Source: Paenibacillus sp.
GTDB taxonomy: Bacteria; Bacillota; Bacilli; Paenibacillales; Paenibacillaceae
DNA: 64,000 nt
Assembly: GCA_023512345.1 (NCBI GenBank)
Contig: JAILZT010000005.1
Location: forward strand, 186,001-250,000
Direction of reading: 5' to 3'
Under the pieces are notes generated by a model. The model did no database searches. It worked only from the letters and a program-made list of their open reading frames with translations, and had not been told where the DNA came from. Of the stretch, positions 46,212 to 55,749 are shown piece by piece (within the stretch, counting starts at the first letter, position 1; each line of letters opens with the position of its first letter). The position numbers were made by a program, and so were the translations under genes.

Positions 46212-48308
46212 TTATTCTGCTAATTCTTCGTTGTCTTCAACTGCCTCTGTATGGTCGCATGACGTACATTGCAGCTTAGTTCCTTGCTTGTTGCGTTTCT
46301 CGATCATCCATGAGCCACAGTCTGGGCATGCCTTAATGGAAGGTCTATCCCATGAAACGAAGTCACAGCCAGGATATTGATCACAACCATAAAATACACG
46401 CCCCTTCTTGCTCCGCCGTTCAACAACCTTACCTTCATTACATTTAGGACAGGTTACCCCAATATCTTTTACAATTGGTTTCGTATTTCGGCAATCTGGA
46501 AACCCTGAGCAAGCTAAAAATTTACCGAAGCGGCCCAGTTTATAAACCATCGATTTACCACATTTTTCACAAAACTCATCGGAGACTTCATCTTCTATCT
46601 CAATTTCCTTCATTTCTTCTTCAGCGAACAAAAGACGTTTCTCAAAAGATTCATAGAAAGAGGACAAAACTTTAACCCAATCCTCGGATCCCTCTCCTAC
46701 ATGGTCGAGATTATCCTCCATATTAGCTGTAAATTCTACATCTAATATCTCCGGAAAGAACTCCTCCATCTGCTCAATGATTAGTTCTCCGAGCTCTGTA
46801 GGCATGAACTTCTTTTCTTCAATGGCAACATAACCACGTTTTTGAATCGTTTCGAGTGTTGGTGCATAAGTACTTGGACGCCCTATACCCAACTCTTCCA
46901 GCGTTTTTACTAATCTGGCTTCTGTATATCGCGGAGGCGGTTGCGTAAAATGCTGCTTCGGGTCAATGTTCTGCTTGATCAGGTCGTCTCCAGCTTTCAA
47001 TGGCGGCAAATACTTTTCCTCATCGGTCGTACCATCATCATTACCTTCAACATAAACCTTCATAAATCCAGCAAATGAAACCTTGGAACCCACAGCCCGA
47101 AAAATAGCTGTACCTACTGTGATATCTACAGAAAGTGTATCTAAAACTGCTGAAGACATTTGGCTCGAAATAAATCGTTCCCATACCAACTTATACAATC
47201 GGAACTGATCCCGACTCATATATTCCTTAACCATTTCTGGCTCACGAAGTATTGAAGTAGGTCTAATAGCTTCATGAGCATCTTGGGCATTTGCAGCCTT
47301 TTTAGAATATTGTCGCGGAGTTTCTGGCAAATACTTATCTCCGTATTTTCCAATGATCAGCTCTTTTGCCTCATCTTGCGCAGTAACGGATACACGTGTC
47401 GAGTCAGTACGCATATAAGTTATCAGACCTACAGTACCCTCTTTACCAAGTTCAACACCCTCGTACAGCTGTTGGGCCACGGACATCGTTTTGGCCGCAC
47501 GGAATCCCAGCTTACGAGCCGCTTCCTGCTGGAGTGAACTTGTAGTAAATGGAGCAGAAGGATGGCGTTGCCGTTCCTTTTCCTTAACTTCTTTTACCGT
47601 GAAGGCTGAATTCTTAATGGCATCCAAAATTTCCTGGACATCACTTTCTTGGTGAAGCTCTTTTTTCTCACCATTGAACTTATGGAACTTAGCCTCAAAT
47701 ACGGAATCACGAATGCCGAGCTTGGCTGTAATACTCCAATACTCAGTGGCTTCAAAGTCAGATATTTCATTCTCACGATCCATAATAATCTTAACCGCAA
47801 CCGATTGTACACGCCCAGCCGACAGTCCCTTTTTGACTTTCTTCCATAATAAAGGGCTAATCTTATATCCCACTAGACGATCCAAAATACGCCGCGCCTG
47901 TTGGGCATTAACCAGGTCCATATTAATCTTGCGTGGTGTCTTGAATGCATCCTTCACAGCTTGCTTAGTTATCTCATTAAAAACAACTCTGCATTCCTCC
48001 GTTTGATCCAAATCCAGCGCATGCGCCAAATGCCAAGCAATCGCTTCTCCCTCGCGATCCGGGTCAGCTGCGAGATACACTTTTTTCACTTTCTTTCTGG
48101 CATCTTTTAATTCTTTTAAAATGGAACCTTTTCCTCGTATAGTTATATATTTAGGATTAAATTCGTTCTCAACTTCTACACCGATCTGGCTTTTAGGTAA
48201 ATCCCTAATATGGCCCATGGATGCCTTAACGATATATTTACTGCCTAAATATTTGCCGATCGTTTTCGCCTTAGCTGGCGATTCGACAATGACTAATACA
48301 TCAGCCAC
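46212..48308 (-). CDS. topA: DNA topoisomerase I
   Basis: Type IA topoisomerase relaxing negative supercoils. 698 residues. Toprim domain ([40 protein letters not shown]), catalytic Tyr region [15 protein letters not shown], and the [19 protein letters not shown] motif. Three C-terminal zinc ribbons follow (CEKCGK, CPKCNEG, CPDCGSW with partner Cys pairs). I start at GTG 48306-48308 with GAGGAGG eight nucleotides upstream, matching the family N-terminus [10 protein letters not shown]. Confidence 0.97.
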   Translation of the reverse strand: MADVLVIVESPAKAKTIGKYLGSKYIVKASMGHIRDLPKSQIGVEVENEFNPKYITIRGKGSILKELKDARKKVKKVYLAADPDREGEAIAWHLAHALDLDQTEECRVVFNEITKQAVKDAFKTPRKINMDLVNAQQARRILDRLVGYKISPLLWKKVKKGLSAGRVQSVAVKIIMDRENEISDFEATEYWSITAKLGIRDSVFEAKFHKFNGEKKELHQESDVQEILDAIKNSAFTVKEVKEKERQRHPSAPFTTSSLQQEAARKLGFRAAKTMSVAQQLYEGVELGKEGTVGLITYMRTDSTRVSVTAQDEAKELIIGKYGDKYLPETPRQYSKKAANAQDAHEAIRPTSILREPEMVKEYMSRDQFRLYKLVWERFISSQMSSAVLDTLSVDITVGTAIFRAVGSKVSFAGFMKVYVEGNDDGTTDEEKYLPPLKAGDDLIKQNIDPKQHFTQPPPRYTEARLVKTLEELGIGRPSTYAPTLETIQKRGYVAIEEKKFMPTELGELIIEQMEEFFPEILDVEFTANMEDNLDHVGEGSEDWVKVLSSFYESFEKRLLFAEEEMKEIEIEDEVSDEFCEKCGKSMVYKLGRFGKFLACSGFPDCRNTKPIVKDIGVTCPKCNEGKVVERRSKKGRVFYGCDQYPGCDFVSWDRPSIKACPDCGSWMIEKRNKQGTKLQCTSCDHTEAVEDNEELAE

Positions 48309-48344
48309 AGATTCGTCCTCCTCGTGTACTCTCAAACTTCTATA

Positions 48345-49463
48345 TTAAATTACCTTATAAATAGCACCTGGTAATTGTGTTACCGCTTTTTTTATGATTA
48401 AAGATAACAGAACTGAATGCAAATGTCCAAAATCCCACCGACTTCGTATTAACAATTCATCAAGGGTAAATGGGCCCTGATGCAGTATATGGTATAGTTG
48501 GAACTCCTCTCTTGTCAATTTCTTTTCAAATAACGAGTCTTCTGAACCATGTATAATGGAGACGTTTTCTTCTTCGAGGCGGGTCTCTTTCGACAAAAAA
48601 TGAGTATATTCTTCAAGGATATCAGCCGTGCACGTTACGAGTTTAGCACCCTGTTTGATAAGCTCTAGTGCTCCCCGGCTTTTGGGAGAAGTAATCGGTC
48701 CAGGCACAGCAAACACATCTCTTCCCGACTCCAAAGCAGCATCTGATGTTATTAACGATCCACTTCGACTGTCGGCCTCTACTACAATAGTACCTAAGCT
48801 AATGCCCGCAATAATGCGATTACGCTGGGGAAACAATCCCGGATGACTTTTGGTTCCAATGGGATATTCAGATAACACCAGGCCCTCCTTCGCAATCTGC
48901 CTAAGTAAGTCTCTATTCTCTGGAGGATAGACTTTATCCATGCCTGTAGCTATAACAGCAATAGTTCCTCCACGCTTCATTAGAGCAGCTTCATGACAGA
49001 CGCTGTCTATTCCTCTTGCAAGTCCGCTTACAATGGTCAGACCCGCCTCACTGAGTTCCTCAGCCAAGCAAGAACCTACCTTACGCCCATAGGATGTAGG
49101 GACCCTAGTGCCTACCATCGCAACAGAAGGACGGGTGATAAGCTCCAGTCTGCCTCTGTAGTAAATTACCCAGGGAGGCTGGGCAGTTTCCTTCAAAAGG
49201 GAAGGATACCCCTCATCGAGGATAGTCAGCATCTCTACACCACTTTCTTTCATTAAAGAGTAACGCTTAGAAATCCATTCTTCAGAAAAGTTAGCGGCTA
49301 GATTTGCCGACAAACTCTCTTTTAGTCCGAGGCTCACCCATTCTTCCGTGGTGGATTTAAAAATCTGATCAGACAACCTTCCCGCGGTGCAAATTTTAAA
49401 GATTGTTTTCCACCCGATGCCTTCCATTTCATTCAATCCAAATAATAAATCCCGAGCCTGCAT
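48345..49463 (-). CDS. dprA: DNA processing protein DprA (Smf)
   Basis: Loads RecA on incoming single-stranded DNA during transformation. 372 residues. Rossmann-like DNA-binding core (VAMVGTRVPTSYGRKVGSCL; VSGLARGIDSVCHEAALMKR; SEYPIGTKSHPGLFPQRNRI; AVPGPITSPKSRGALELIKQ). A C-terminal winged-helix part begins near residue 300. ATG 49463 with GGGGAG upstream. First gene of the topA-trmFO-hslVU unit. Confidence 0.95.
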   Translation of the reverse strand: MQARDLLFGLNEMEGIGWKTIFKICTAGRLSDQIFKSTTEEWVSLGLKESLSANLAANFSEEWISKRYSLMKESGVEMLTILDEGYPSLLKETAQPPWVIYYRGRLELITRPSVAMVGTRVPTSYGRKVGSCLAEELSEAGLTIVSGLARGIDSVCHEAALMKRGGTIAVIATGMDKVYPPENRDLLRQIAKEGLVLSEYPIGTKSHPGLFPQRNRIIAGISLGTIVVEADSRSGSLITSDAALESGRDVFAVPGPITSPKSRGALELIKQGAKLVTCTADILEEYTHFLSKETRLEEENVSIIHGSEDSLFEKKLTREEFQLYHILHQGPFTLDELLIRSRWDFGHLHSVLLSLIIKKAVTQLPGAIYKVI

Positions 49464-49562
49464 TCGTAATCTCCCCTTTTAATGGAAGGAATTCACCTTC
49501 CTATTTTGTGGTACTGCGACCATATATGTACGTGTTCATTTCACCATTTCTGCGTTTAAACG

Positions 49563-49607
49563 CAAAAAAGCAACCTTTTATTCCCTGTGAGGAACAAAAG
49601 GTTGCTT
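49563..49607 (-). terminator. Terminator after sucD
   Basis: 12-bp stem AAGCAACCTTTT / AAAAGGTTGCTT with an inner TTCC/GGAA helix, followed on the minus strand by six T residues. Ends sucCD transcription before dprA. Confidence 0.85.
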
Positions 49608-49637
49608 ACCTTTGATAGGATGATTATAACCGAATAA

Positions 49638-50567
49638 CTAATGAGTTGTACATGCATTCAGTATGCCACGTTCTTCAAGCACACTTACAAGCGTAGAGCC
49701 CATTTCTGCAGGTGTAGGAGCGACTCTAATACCACAGGATTCCAAAACAGCAATTTTTTCACTTGCCGTCCCTTTGCCACCAGAAATGATAGCTCCTGCA
49801 TGACCCATCCGTTTACCTGGAGGTGCTGTTGCACCGCCGATGAACCCGACTACCGGCTTGACCATATTATCGCGAATCCATACCGCCGCTTCCTCTTCCG
49901 CTGTACCGCCGATTTCACCAATCATGATAACTGCCTTGGTATTCGGATCTTCATTAAACATCTTCAGAATGTCAATAAACTCCGAACCCTTAACTGGATC
50001 ACCACCGATACCGACAGCAGATGATTGGCCTATTCCACGGGTAGTTAACTGATGAACAGCTTCGTAAGTCAACGTTCCACTGCGGGAGATTACCCCTACA
50101 TATCCTGGCATATGAATATATCCTGGCATAATGCCGATTTTGCATTCACCTGGAGTGATTACACCTGGACAGTTCGGACCAATCAATACCGTTGATTTGC
50201 CTTCCATATATCGGGACACTTTGACCATATCCAGTACAGGAATACCCTCCGTAATACAAATGACCAAGTCCAGTTCAGCATCCACTGCTTCCATGATTGA
50301 GTCTGCAGCATAAGCTGGAGGCACATAAATCACGCTGGCGGTAGCACCCGTTGCCGCTTTGGCTGCAACTACAGTGTCAAACACTGGAAGGTTGATCTCT
50401 CCACCCTTTTCCAATTGAATGCTAACGAAGGTTCCACCTTTGCCTGGAGTAACCCCGCCGACCATTTGTGTACCGTAATCCAAAGCTCCCTTAGTATGAA
50501 ACAAACCGGTTGAACCCGTTATGCCTTGCGTGATAACTTTCGTATTTTTATCTACAAGAATGCTCAT
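49638..50567 (-). CDS. sucD: Succinyl-CoA ligase alpha subunit
   Basis: TCA-cycle enzyme subunit binding CoA and carrying the phospho-His. About 309 residues. CoA fold [40 protein letters not shown]; active-site [13 protein letters not shown] and [14 protein letters not shown] with the phospho-histidine. I start at ATG 50565-50567; a GTG three codons earlier is the alternative. 60 nt downstream of sucC. Confidence 0.97.
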   Translation of the reverse strand: MSILVDKNTKVITQGITGSTGLFHTKGALDYGTQMVGGVTPGKGGTFVSIQLEKGGEINLPVFDTVVAAKAATGATASVIYVPPAYAADSIMEAVDAELDLVICITEGIPVLDMVKVSRYMEGKSTVLIGPNCPGVITPGECKIGIMPGYIHMPGYVGVISRSGTLTYEAVHQLTTRGIGQSSAVGIGGDPVKGSEFIDILKMFNEDPNTKAVIMIGEIGGTAEEEAAVWIRDNMVKPVVGFIGGATAPPGKRMGHAGAIISGGKGTASEKIAVLESCGIRVAPTPAEMGSTLVSVLEERGILNACTTH

Positions 50568-50627
50568 GCATGTCACATCCCTACTTTAATTGTCAATACG
50601 ATAAACGAGGTAAATCTTCCTTTATCA

Positions 50628-51785
50628 CTATACAAGAGCAACAATCTTACGGGCTCCATCCGCCATTGAATCAGCAGGTACGATATTCAGCCCCGAGTTG
50701 GCCAAAATCTGCTTGCCCAGTTCTACATTAGTTCCTTCAAGACGCACAACAAGCGGTTTCGTTAGGCCGAGTTGTCCTGCTGCTTCCACTACACCATTAG
50801 CGATTACGTCACAACGCATTATGCCGCCAAATATATTTACAAAAATCCCGTTAACCTTAGCATCAGATAAAATGATCTTAAAAGCCTCGGTTACCTTTTC
50901 AGTAGTGGCACCGCCCCCTACATCCAGGAAGTTGGCGGGTTCTCCGCCATAATATTTAATAATATCCATTGTAGCCATCGCCAGACCTGCCCCATTCACC
51001 ATACAGCCAATATTGCCGTCCAGTGCTATGTAGCTCAAATCATACTTCGAGGCTTCAATTTCCTTTTCGTCTTCTTCATCGAAATCCCGAAGTTCCAGAA
51101 TATCCTTATGACGAAACAATGCGTTGGAATCAAAATTAAGCTTAGCATCCAAGGCTATAATTTCATCATCAGCTGTAACTACCAATGGATTGATCTCCGC
51201 AATGGAGCAGTCCTTATCGACAAAAGCAGAATATAACGCTTGCATAAACTTAACCGTTTTGCCTACAAGCTTATTAGGGATAGCGATGCTGTAAGCAAGC
51301 TTACGCGCCTGGAATGTCTGCAGCCCTACAGCCGGATCAATAATTTCTTTGAAAATTTTCTCCGGATGTGTTTCCGCTACCTCCTCTATCTCTGTTCCGC
51401 CCTCTTCGGAAGCCATCATTACAACCCGGCCTGAGCCTCGGTCAACGACTAATCCGATATAATATTCTTTTACAATTTGACAACCTTCTTCAATAAGAAG
51501 CCGTTTAACTACCTTACCTTCTGGTCCTGTCTGATGGGTAACCAGTGTTTTTCCAAGAATTTCACTTGCAAAACTCCGAACTTCTTCGATACTTTTGGCT
51601 ACCTTTACGCCTCCGGCTTTTCCACGTCCGCCGGCATGAATTTGAGCTTTTACAACTACCACGGGGCTTTTCAGGGACTCCGCGGCTTCTACCGCTTCCT
51701 CTACTGTGTAAGCTACTTTACCATTAGGCACTGTGACTCCATACTTCTTCAACACTTCTTTACCCTGATACTCATGGATATTCAT
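50628..51785 (-). CDS. sucC: Succinyl-CoA ligase (ADP-forming) beta subunit
   Basis: ATP-grasp subunit of succinyl-CoA synthetase. 385 residues. [103 protein letters not shown] 51785 behind AGGAGG. Together with sucD it forms the complete enzyme. Confidence 0.97.
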   Translation of the reverse strand: MNIHEYQGKEVLKKYGVTVPNGKVAYTVEEAVEAAESLKSPVVVVKAQIHAGGRGKAGGVKVAKSIEEVRSFASEILGKTLVTHQTGPEGKVVKRLLIEEGCQIVKEYYIGLVVDRGSGRVVMMASEEGGTEIEEVAETHPEKIFKEIIDPAVGLQTFQARKLAYSIAIPNKLVGKTVKFMQALYSAFVDKDCSIAEINPLVVTADDEIIALDAKLNFDSNALFRHKDILELRDFDEEDEKEIEASKYDLSYIALDGNIGCMVNGAGLAMATMDIIKYYGGEPANFLDVGGGATTEKVTEAFKIILSDAKVNGIFVNIFGGIMRCDVIANGVVEAAGQLGLTKPLVVRLEGTNVELGKQILANSGLNIVPADSMADGARKIVALV

Positions 51786-52089
51786 TCCGGAAGCCTCCTA
51801 AAGTGTTGCGGTGTCCTGCAGGCTGCCTGCAGTTTCCGCTTTCCGTTTTGATTGCCGCAGGGTGTGGTCCAGGCTGGTACAATATACACTTTCCCGGAAC
51901 TAGCGTCCAAGCGACATATGAAGCAAAGTATGAAATTCAACTATACTTTCTTATATGTCTAATAGTGAAACCCACAATAGTGTAACATGTTTTTAAAACG
52001 CTTTCCTTAAAAATAATCATCATATATACATATATTTTCGCTCGGTTTCATGCCGGAATGAGATCAATCGACTTGACAAGTCTATATTT
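51786..52089 (-). promoter_or_regulatory. sucC upstream region with candidate promoter
   Basis: 304 nt between sucC and ohrR. The best sigma-A candidate on the minus strand is TTGTGG (51977-51972), 16 nt, TATAAG (51955-51950). The long leader towards sucC is GC-richer and includes the short inverted repeat CTGCAGGCTGCCTGCAG near 51815-51831. I see no gene and no convincing catabolite-repression site. Confidence 0.35.
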
Positions 52090-52557
52090 CTATTTTTGAG
52101 AGGAAGCTATATTCACATCATGGACCCGATTAAGTAAGTTTTTGAACTGCCCAAGCAAATCTGTAAATTCCTCACCAGACATCGTTGTGCCCTCCATCAT
52201 CTTACCAGGGATGCACACGGCTTCCCCCTGTAATGCCCAGCCTTGCTCTGTCAGGGAGATCAGTACTTTACGCTCATCCTGCAAAGAACGCTCGCGGTTA
52301 ATCAAGCCAGCAGCCTGCAAGCGCTTCAAAAGTGGAGTTAACGTTCCGGAATCCAGAAACAATGCCTCTCCAATCTCTTTGACGGTGCATTGCTGTTTCT
52401 CCCATAACACAAGCAATACAAGATACTGCGAATAGGTCACACCGATCTTGTCCAAATAAGGTTGATACAGCTTTGTAATCTCACGTGAGCAGGCATAGAT
52501 AGTAAAACAGAGTTGGTTCTCAAGCAACAGCTCAGGAGTTGTAGTATTGTTTTGCAT
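52090..52557 (-). CDS. ohrR: Organic-peroxide-sensing MarR-family repressor OhrR
   Basis: Represses ohr until its reactive Cys is oxidised by organic hydroperoxides. 155 residues. LENQLCFTIYACSREITKLY places sensor Cys at 17. Partner tyrosines are in the GVTYSQYLVLL region, and the winged helix has LFLDSGTLTPLLKRLQAAGL and DERKVLISLT. Extra cysteines C23, C57 and C115 are present; C115 sits by the IPG motif, so a two-Cys mechanism is possible. Divergent from ohr, the classic arrangement. Confidence 0.93.
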   Translation of the reverse strand: MQNNTTTPELLLENQLCFTIYACSREITKLYQPYLDKIGVTYSQYLVLLVLWEKQQCTVKEIGEALFLDSGTLTPLLKRLQAAGLINRERSLQDERKVLISLTEQGWALQGEAVCIPGKMMEGTTMSGEEFTDLLGQFKNLLNRVHDVNIASSQK

Positions 52558-52592
52558 GTCTTATTCACCTGCCTTCTTGACCTTATATTATC

Positions 52593-52601
52593 ACAATTTG
52601 T
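52593..52601. promoter_or_regulatory. Candidate OhrR operator (ohrR side)
   Basis: Palindrome ACAA-T-TTGT resembles the centre of the OhrR box (TACAATT half-sites). It overlaps the likely -10 region of ohrR (GATAAT on the minus strand). Short motif, so only a candidate. Confidence 0.4.
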
Positions 52602-52632
52602 TATCAACTTCATAATAATAGCAAAAAATAAT

Positions 52633-52673
52633 TTGACTTTTATTTATTTTGTGTTAAATTAAGTTGTGTACAA
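52633..52673 (+). promoter_or_regulatory. ohr promoter and candidate OhrR operator
   Basis: -35 TTGACT (52633-52638), 16 nt, -10 TAAATT (52655-52660), followed by the inverted repeat TTGT-GT-ACAA at 52664-52673. It is placed where a repressor would block transcription of ohr. Confidence 0.5.
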
Positions 52674-52702
52674 TACATTAGAGTGAACGGGAGAGATTAC
52701 TT

Positions 52703-53131
52703 ATGATGGTAATACAACAAAAGATGTATGAAACAACGGTTAAGGCTGTCGGTGGACGAAACGGTTACATTGAATCAGAAAGCCCGCAGCTTCGTTTAGA
52801 TATCAGTACACCTCGTGAAATGGGCGGTGCTGGTGGAGAAGGTACTAACCCTGAGCAGCTGTTCGCAGCTGGTTACTCCGCTTGTTTTGATAGCGCCTTG
52901 AATATGGTTGCCCGTATGGGAAAAGTAAAAATCGAAGGTAGTGAAGTGACTGCAACTGTCAGCTTTGGTAAAGTGGAAGATGGCGGCTTCGGTATTGCTG
53001 TGAAGCTTGATGTACTTGTTAAGGGCGTTGATCATGAAACAGCTGCTACTCTGGTAAAAGCCGCTCATGGAGCATGCCCATATTCCCGTGCAACAAGCGG
53101 AAACATCGTTGTAGACATCAATATTCTCTAA
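52703..53131 (+). CDS. ohr: Organic hydroperoxide reductase Ohr (OsmC family)
   Basis: Dihydrolipoamide-dependent thiol peroxidase that destroys organic hydroperoxides. 142 residues, normal. Catalytic cysteines C61 (GYSACFDSAL) and C125 (AHGACPYSRA), and the conserved Arg in STPREMGG with the TNPEQLFAAGY loop. ATG 52703 with GGGAGAGA upstream. Divergent partner of ohrR; followed at once by a terminator. Confidence 0.96.
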   Translation: MMVIQQKMYETTVKAVGGRNGYIESESPQLRLDISTPREMGGAGGEGTNPEQLFAAGYSACFDSALNMVARMGKVKIEGSEVTATVSFGKVEDGGFGIAVKLDVLVKGVDHETAATLVKAAHGACPYSRATSGNIVVDINIL

Positions 53132-53154
53132 AAATAATATATCCAAATGAATAT

Positions 53155-53178
53155 AAAAGGAGCCATTTGGCTCCTTTT
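53155..53178 (+). terminator. Terminator after ohr
   Basis: AAAAGGAGCC-ATTT-GGCTCCTTTT, a perfect 10-bp stem ending in a T run. It could also serve convergent agrBD transcripts, since the minus-strand arm begins with AAAA and ends with TTTT. Confidence 0.85.
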
Positions 53179-53255
53179 TGACATGTTTTTTAGTATGGAA
53201 TATATGTATGAGATTGTTGATATCAAAATATACGCATGGATTTATCCCATCCGAT

Positions 53256-53378
53256 TTATTTAAGCAATTCATCCGGGGTTTGTCCCTGATAGATATAAAG
53301 AAAGCTGGCTGATGACGTGATAATAACTGCAAGGAAGGAAAGGCTGCTTGCCAGTGCATATATACTCTTTTTGAACAT
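53256..53378 (-). CDS. agrD: AgrD-like cyclic-lactone autoinducer prepeptide (Ser variant)
   Basis: 40 codons, found by reading the minus strand downstream of agrB. A basic, Ser/Ala-rich hydrophobic leader (MFKKSIYALASSLSFLAVII) is followed by SASFLYIYQGQTPDELLK. The end matches the AgrD pattern C-x-x-x-x-Y-x-P-x-x-P-x-x-L, except that Ser25 takes the ring Cys position and Gly32 replaces the first Pro. By analogy with Listeria AgrD, the predicted ring is Ser25 to Ile29 (SFLYI), closed as a lactone. ATG 53376-53378; its AGGAGG ribosome site, 10 nt upstream, lies inside the last agrB codons. No Cys is present in the peptide. Processing is inferred. Confidence 0.75.
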   Translation of the reverse strand: MFKKSIYALASSLSFLAVIITSSASFLYIYQGQTPDELLK

Positions 53379-53385
53379 ATGTATT

Positions 53386-53901
53386 TCACCTCCTAAATTT
53401 AATCAATGTTACGCATTGAACAAAAAAAGAAAGCGCCAAAACCGAAGACTGAATTAGAATATTTAACGCGATAATGAAACAAGTTACTATTTTTAGAAGA
53501 GGGTAGAACTTGGGAGGTATACGAGACTGTTTTCCGATTCCTGAAGGTGCATATATTAAGGCTAAAATTATACCAGCTAAATTCAGTATTTGTGTCCATA
53601 GACCATTTAGATGCAGTAAAGATAAAACCGTTACCATTGCTGTAGTCCCTATGACACAGCCTAAACCTGATTTTAAATGTAGCCCTCCAGAAACTTGTCT
53701 TAAAATAGCAAAAGAAAACAAAATAATTATTGTCTCTCGGGTTTTGCCGGTTAACATCGATATTGCTACATTCAAAAATATTATAGAAATAGCATTTATC
53801 AATAGACCTAATGAAAATTTCAACACCGCTTCCGATGCAGGATGATCTGGAACGATATGTTTTATTTTTACTGCGAGTTTTGTGGCTAGAATTTCAATCA
53901 T
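53386..53901 (-). CDS. agrB: AgrB-family membrane peptidase processing AgrD
   Basis: Membrane cysteine peptidase that removes the AgrD C-terminal tail and cyclises the signal peptide. 171 residues with about five hydrophobic segments. Catalytic His75 and Cys82 lie in SGGLHLKSGLGCV, with the same H-x6-C spacing as Staphylococcus AgrB H77/C84. The gene ends KFRR; its two Arg codons (AGG AGG) form the agrD ribosome site. No agrC kinase or agrA regulator is adjacent: the next gene is comM-like on the other strand. Confidence 0.9.
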   Translation of the reverse strand: MIEILATKLAVKIKHIVPDHPASEAVLKFSLGLLINAISIIFLNVAISMLTGKTRETIIILFSFAILRQVSGGLHLKSGLGCVIGTTAMVTVLSLLHLNGLWTQILNLAGIILALIYAPSGIGKQSRIPPKFYPLLKIVTCFIIALNILIQSSVLALSFFVQCVTLIKFRR

Positions 53902-53911
53902 GGCTTCCCCC

Positions 53912-53941
53912 TTGAAACTTACTTAGGATGATTTGTATAAT
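53912..53941 (+). promoter_or_regulatory. Sigma-A promoter of the comM-like gene
   Basis: TTGAAA (53912-53917), an 18-nt spacer, and a perfect TATAAT (53936-53941). It lies in the 130-bp divergent gap between agrB and the ATPase gene and leaves an untranslated leader of about 85 nt. Confidence 0.75.
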
Positions 53942-54033
53942 GAGAAGAAAGAAGTACCTAGAAAATGAGGAAGCACCTTTTTTCTGGAAGTTTACGCCCA
54001 AGAGGGCTTAATCCCAGAGGAGAGGTGTTTTTT

Positions 54034-55749
54034 ATGTATGGAAAAATGCATAGTGCGTGTTTATATGGCATAGAGGGTGTGATGATCGGTGTGGAGATTG
54101 ATTTGGCAAATGGACTCCCGCAGACCAATATCATTGGGTTGCCCGACTCCGCCATCCGTGAGGCGGTGGAAAGAGTGCGCGCTGCTGTTAAAAATTGCGG
54201 GTACCGCTATCCCCAGCAGCGCATCACAATCAACCTTGCGCCGGCTGACCTGCGCAAGGAGGGTTCTGCCTTCGATCTAGCCATCGCCCTCGGCATCCTT
54301 ACGACAAGCGGTCAGCTTGTCATGCCTTCTGCCGGGGAGATGCTGCTGATCGGAGAGCTTGCCCTTGACGGCAGCCTACGGCCGGTGACCGGCGTGCTGC
54401 CGATCGTGGAAGCCGCCCGCCGGGCCGGCTTCCGGGCTGTACTTCTTCCGCGCGGGAACGCAGCGGAAGCTTCTCTGATCAGCGGCATGACCGTGTATGC
54501 GGCTGATCATTTACGTGAACTGCCAGAACCGGAACAACCTTACCCGGTTCCAGTTATGCAAGGAAGCTTGGTAAGCGGACAAGATGACAAGAATAGTATC
54601 AACCAAGCAGATTTGCCACCCCCTTCTATATCCATGGGATACCCAGTAACCACGAGCCAAGGGTCAGGCTCTACTTCGGGTGACCTGCCTCCTGTTCTAG
54701 CCCTTACCCTAGAGCATTTAAAGTATGTACCTCCGATCTTCATCAATACCGCAATCACACCTAACGAACTAAGTATGGCTGACGATTACAGCGATGTTAT
54801 TGGACAGTATCATGTGAAAAGAGCCTTAACTATTGCTGCCGCAGGGATGCACAATATCCTTCTCATCGGACCTCCAGGAACAGGTAAAACCATGCTGATT
54901 AAGCGCCTGCCCGGTATTCTCCCCCCACTCTCCGACAGTGAAGCCCTTGAGGTGACCAAAATATTCAGCGCCGCTGGTAAACTAAAGGATGCTCACAGCG
55001 GATTGCTGCGCAGCCGCCCCTTCCGCTCGCCTCACCATACCATTTCAGCTGCAGGGCTGATTGGCGGAGGAGGAATACCCAAGCCCGGTGAGGTAAGTCT
55101 TGCACATCGTGGACTTCTTTTTCTAGATGAGCTGCCGGAATTCTCCCGAAACGTACTCGAAGTACTGCGACAACCCCTTGAAGACAGCGTGGTAACAATT
55201 AGCAGGGCACGAGCTTCATTTACCTTTCCCGCTCAATTTATGCTGGCTTGTTCTATGAATCCATGTCACTGCGGATTCCTCGGGAGCGGAAATCCACAAA
55301 AGCGGTGTACCTGCAGCCCAGCTCGGTTAGCTCAATACCGGGCCAAAATATCTGGGCCTTTGCTTGATCGTATCGACCTCCAAGTCGACGTACCCCGGCC
55401 TAAAGATTTGGACCGACAAGGCCCTATTCTCTCTTCCGCAGAAATGCGGGCTCATGTTGCTGCAGCCCAAAGCATACAGATTCAACGTTATAAAAATTTA
55501 TCGATATCATGGAATAGTGAATTGTCCGGGGCAGCCCTTCGGCATTTTGCGAGTCTCGGAGCCGAAGAAGCTGATATGCTTCAACATATTCTGGAGACAC
55601 TCGGACTCAGTATGCGTGCACATGACCGTATTATTAAGCTGTCTCGCACCATTGCAGATTTGGATGGAGCCTCCGATATTACCTCAGCTCATATTGCGGA
55701 AGCCGTTCAATACAGGAATTTGGATCGGCAGGTGTTGGTTGAGGAGTGA
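54034..55749 (+). CDS. ComM/YifB-family Mg-chelatase-like AAA ATPase
   Basis: Hexameric helicase-like ATPase; ComM in Gram-negatives drives branch migration in natural transformation. N-terminal Lon-S5-like fold (GVMIGVEIDLANGLPQTNII; INLAPADLRKEGSAFDLAIA), Walker A LIGPPGTGKTMLIKRLPGIL, Walker B LLFLDELPEFSRNVLEVLRQ, and a Cys-rich MNPCHCGFLG. I start at ATG 54034 behind AGGAGAGGTG, giving 571 residues. Typical members have about 505-510. The excess is a Pro/Ser/Gln-rich insert between the N domain and the AAA core (about residues 190-255). Confidence 0.92.
   Translation: MYGKMHSACLYGIEGVMIGVEIDLANGLPQTNIIGLPDSAIREAVERVRAAVKNCGYRYPQQRITINLAPADLRKEGSAFDLAIALGILTTSGQLVMPSAGEMLLIGELALDGSLRPVTGVLPIVEAARRAGFRAVLLPRGNAAEASLISGMTVYAADHLRELPEPEQPYPVPVMQGSLVSGQDDKNSINQADLPPPSISMGYPVTTSQGSGSTSGDLPPVLALTLEHLKYVPPIFINTAITPNELSMADDYSDVIGQYHVKRALTIAAAGMHNILLIGPPGTGKTMLIKRLPGILPPLSDSEALEVTKIFSAAGKLKDAHSGLLRSRPFRSPHHTISAAGLIGGGGIPKPGEVSLAHRGLLFLDELPEFSRNVLEVLRQPLEDSVVTISRARASFTFPAQFMLACSMNPCHCGFLGSGNPQKRCTCSPARLAQYRAKISGPLLDRIDLQVDVPRPKDLDRQGPILSSAEMRAHVAAAQSIQIQRYKNLSISWNSELSGAALRHFASLGAEEADMLQHILETLGLSMRAHDRIIKLSRTIADLDGASDITSAHIAEAVQYRNLDRQVLVEE

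Noticed and set aside
52796..53389. Minus-strand frame of 197 codons spanning ohr and the agrD region
   Set aside because: It is antisense to ohr and in another frame from agrD; it crosses the ohr terminator and has no recognisable content.
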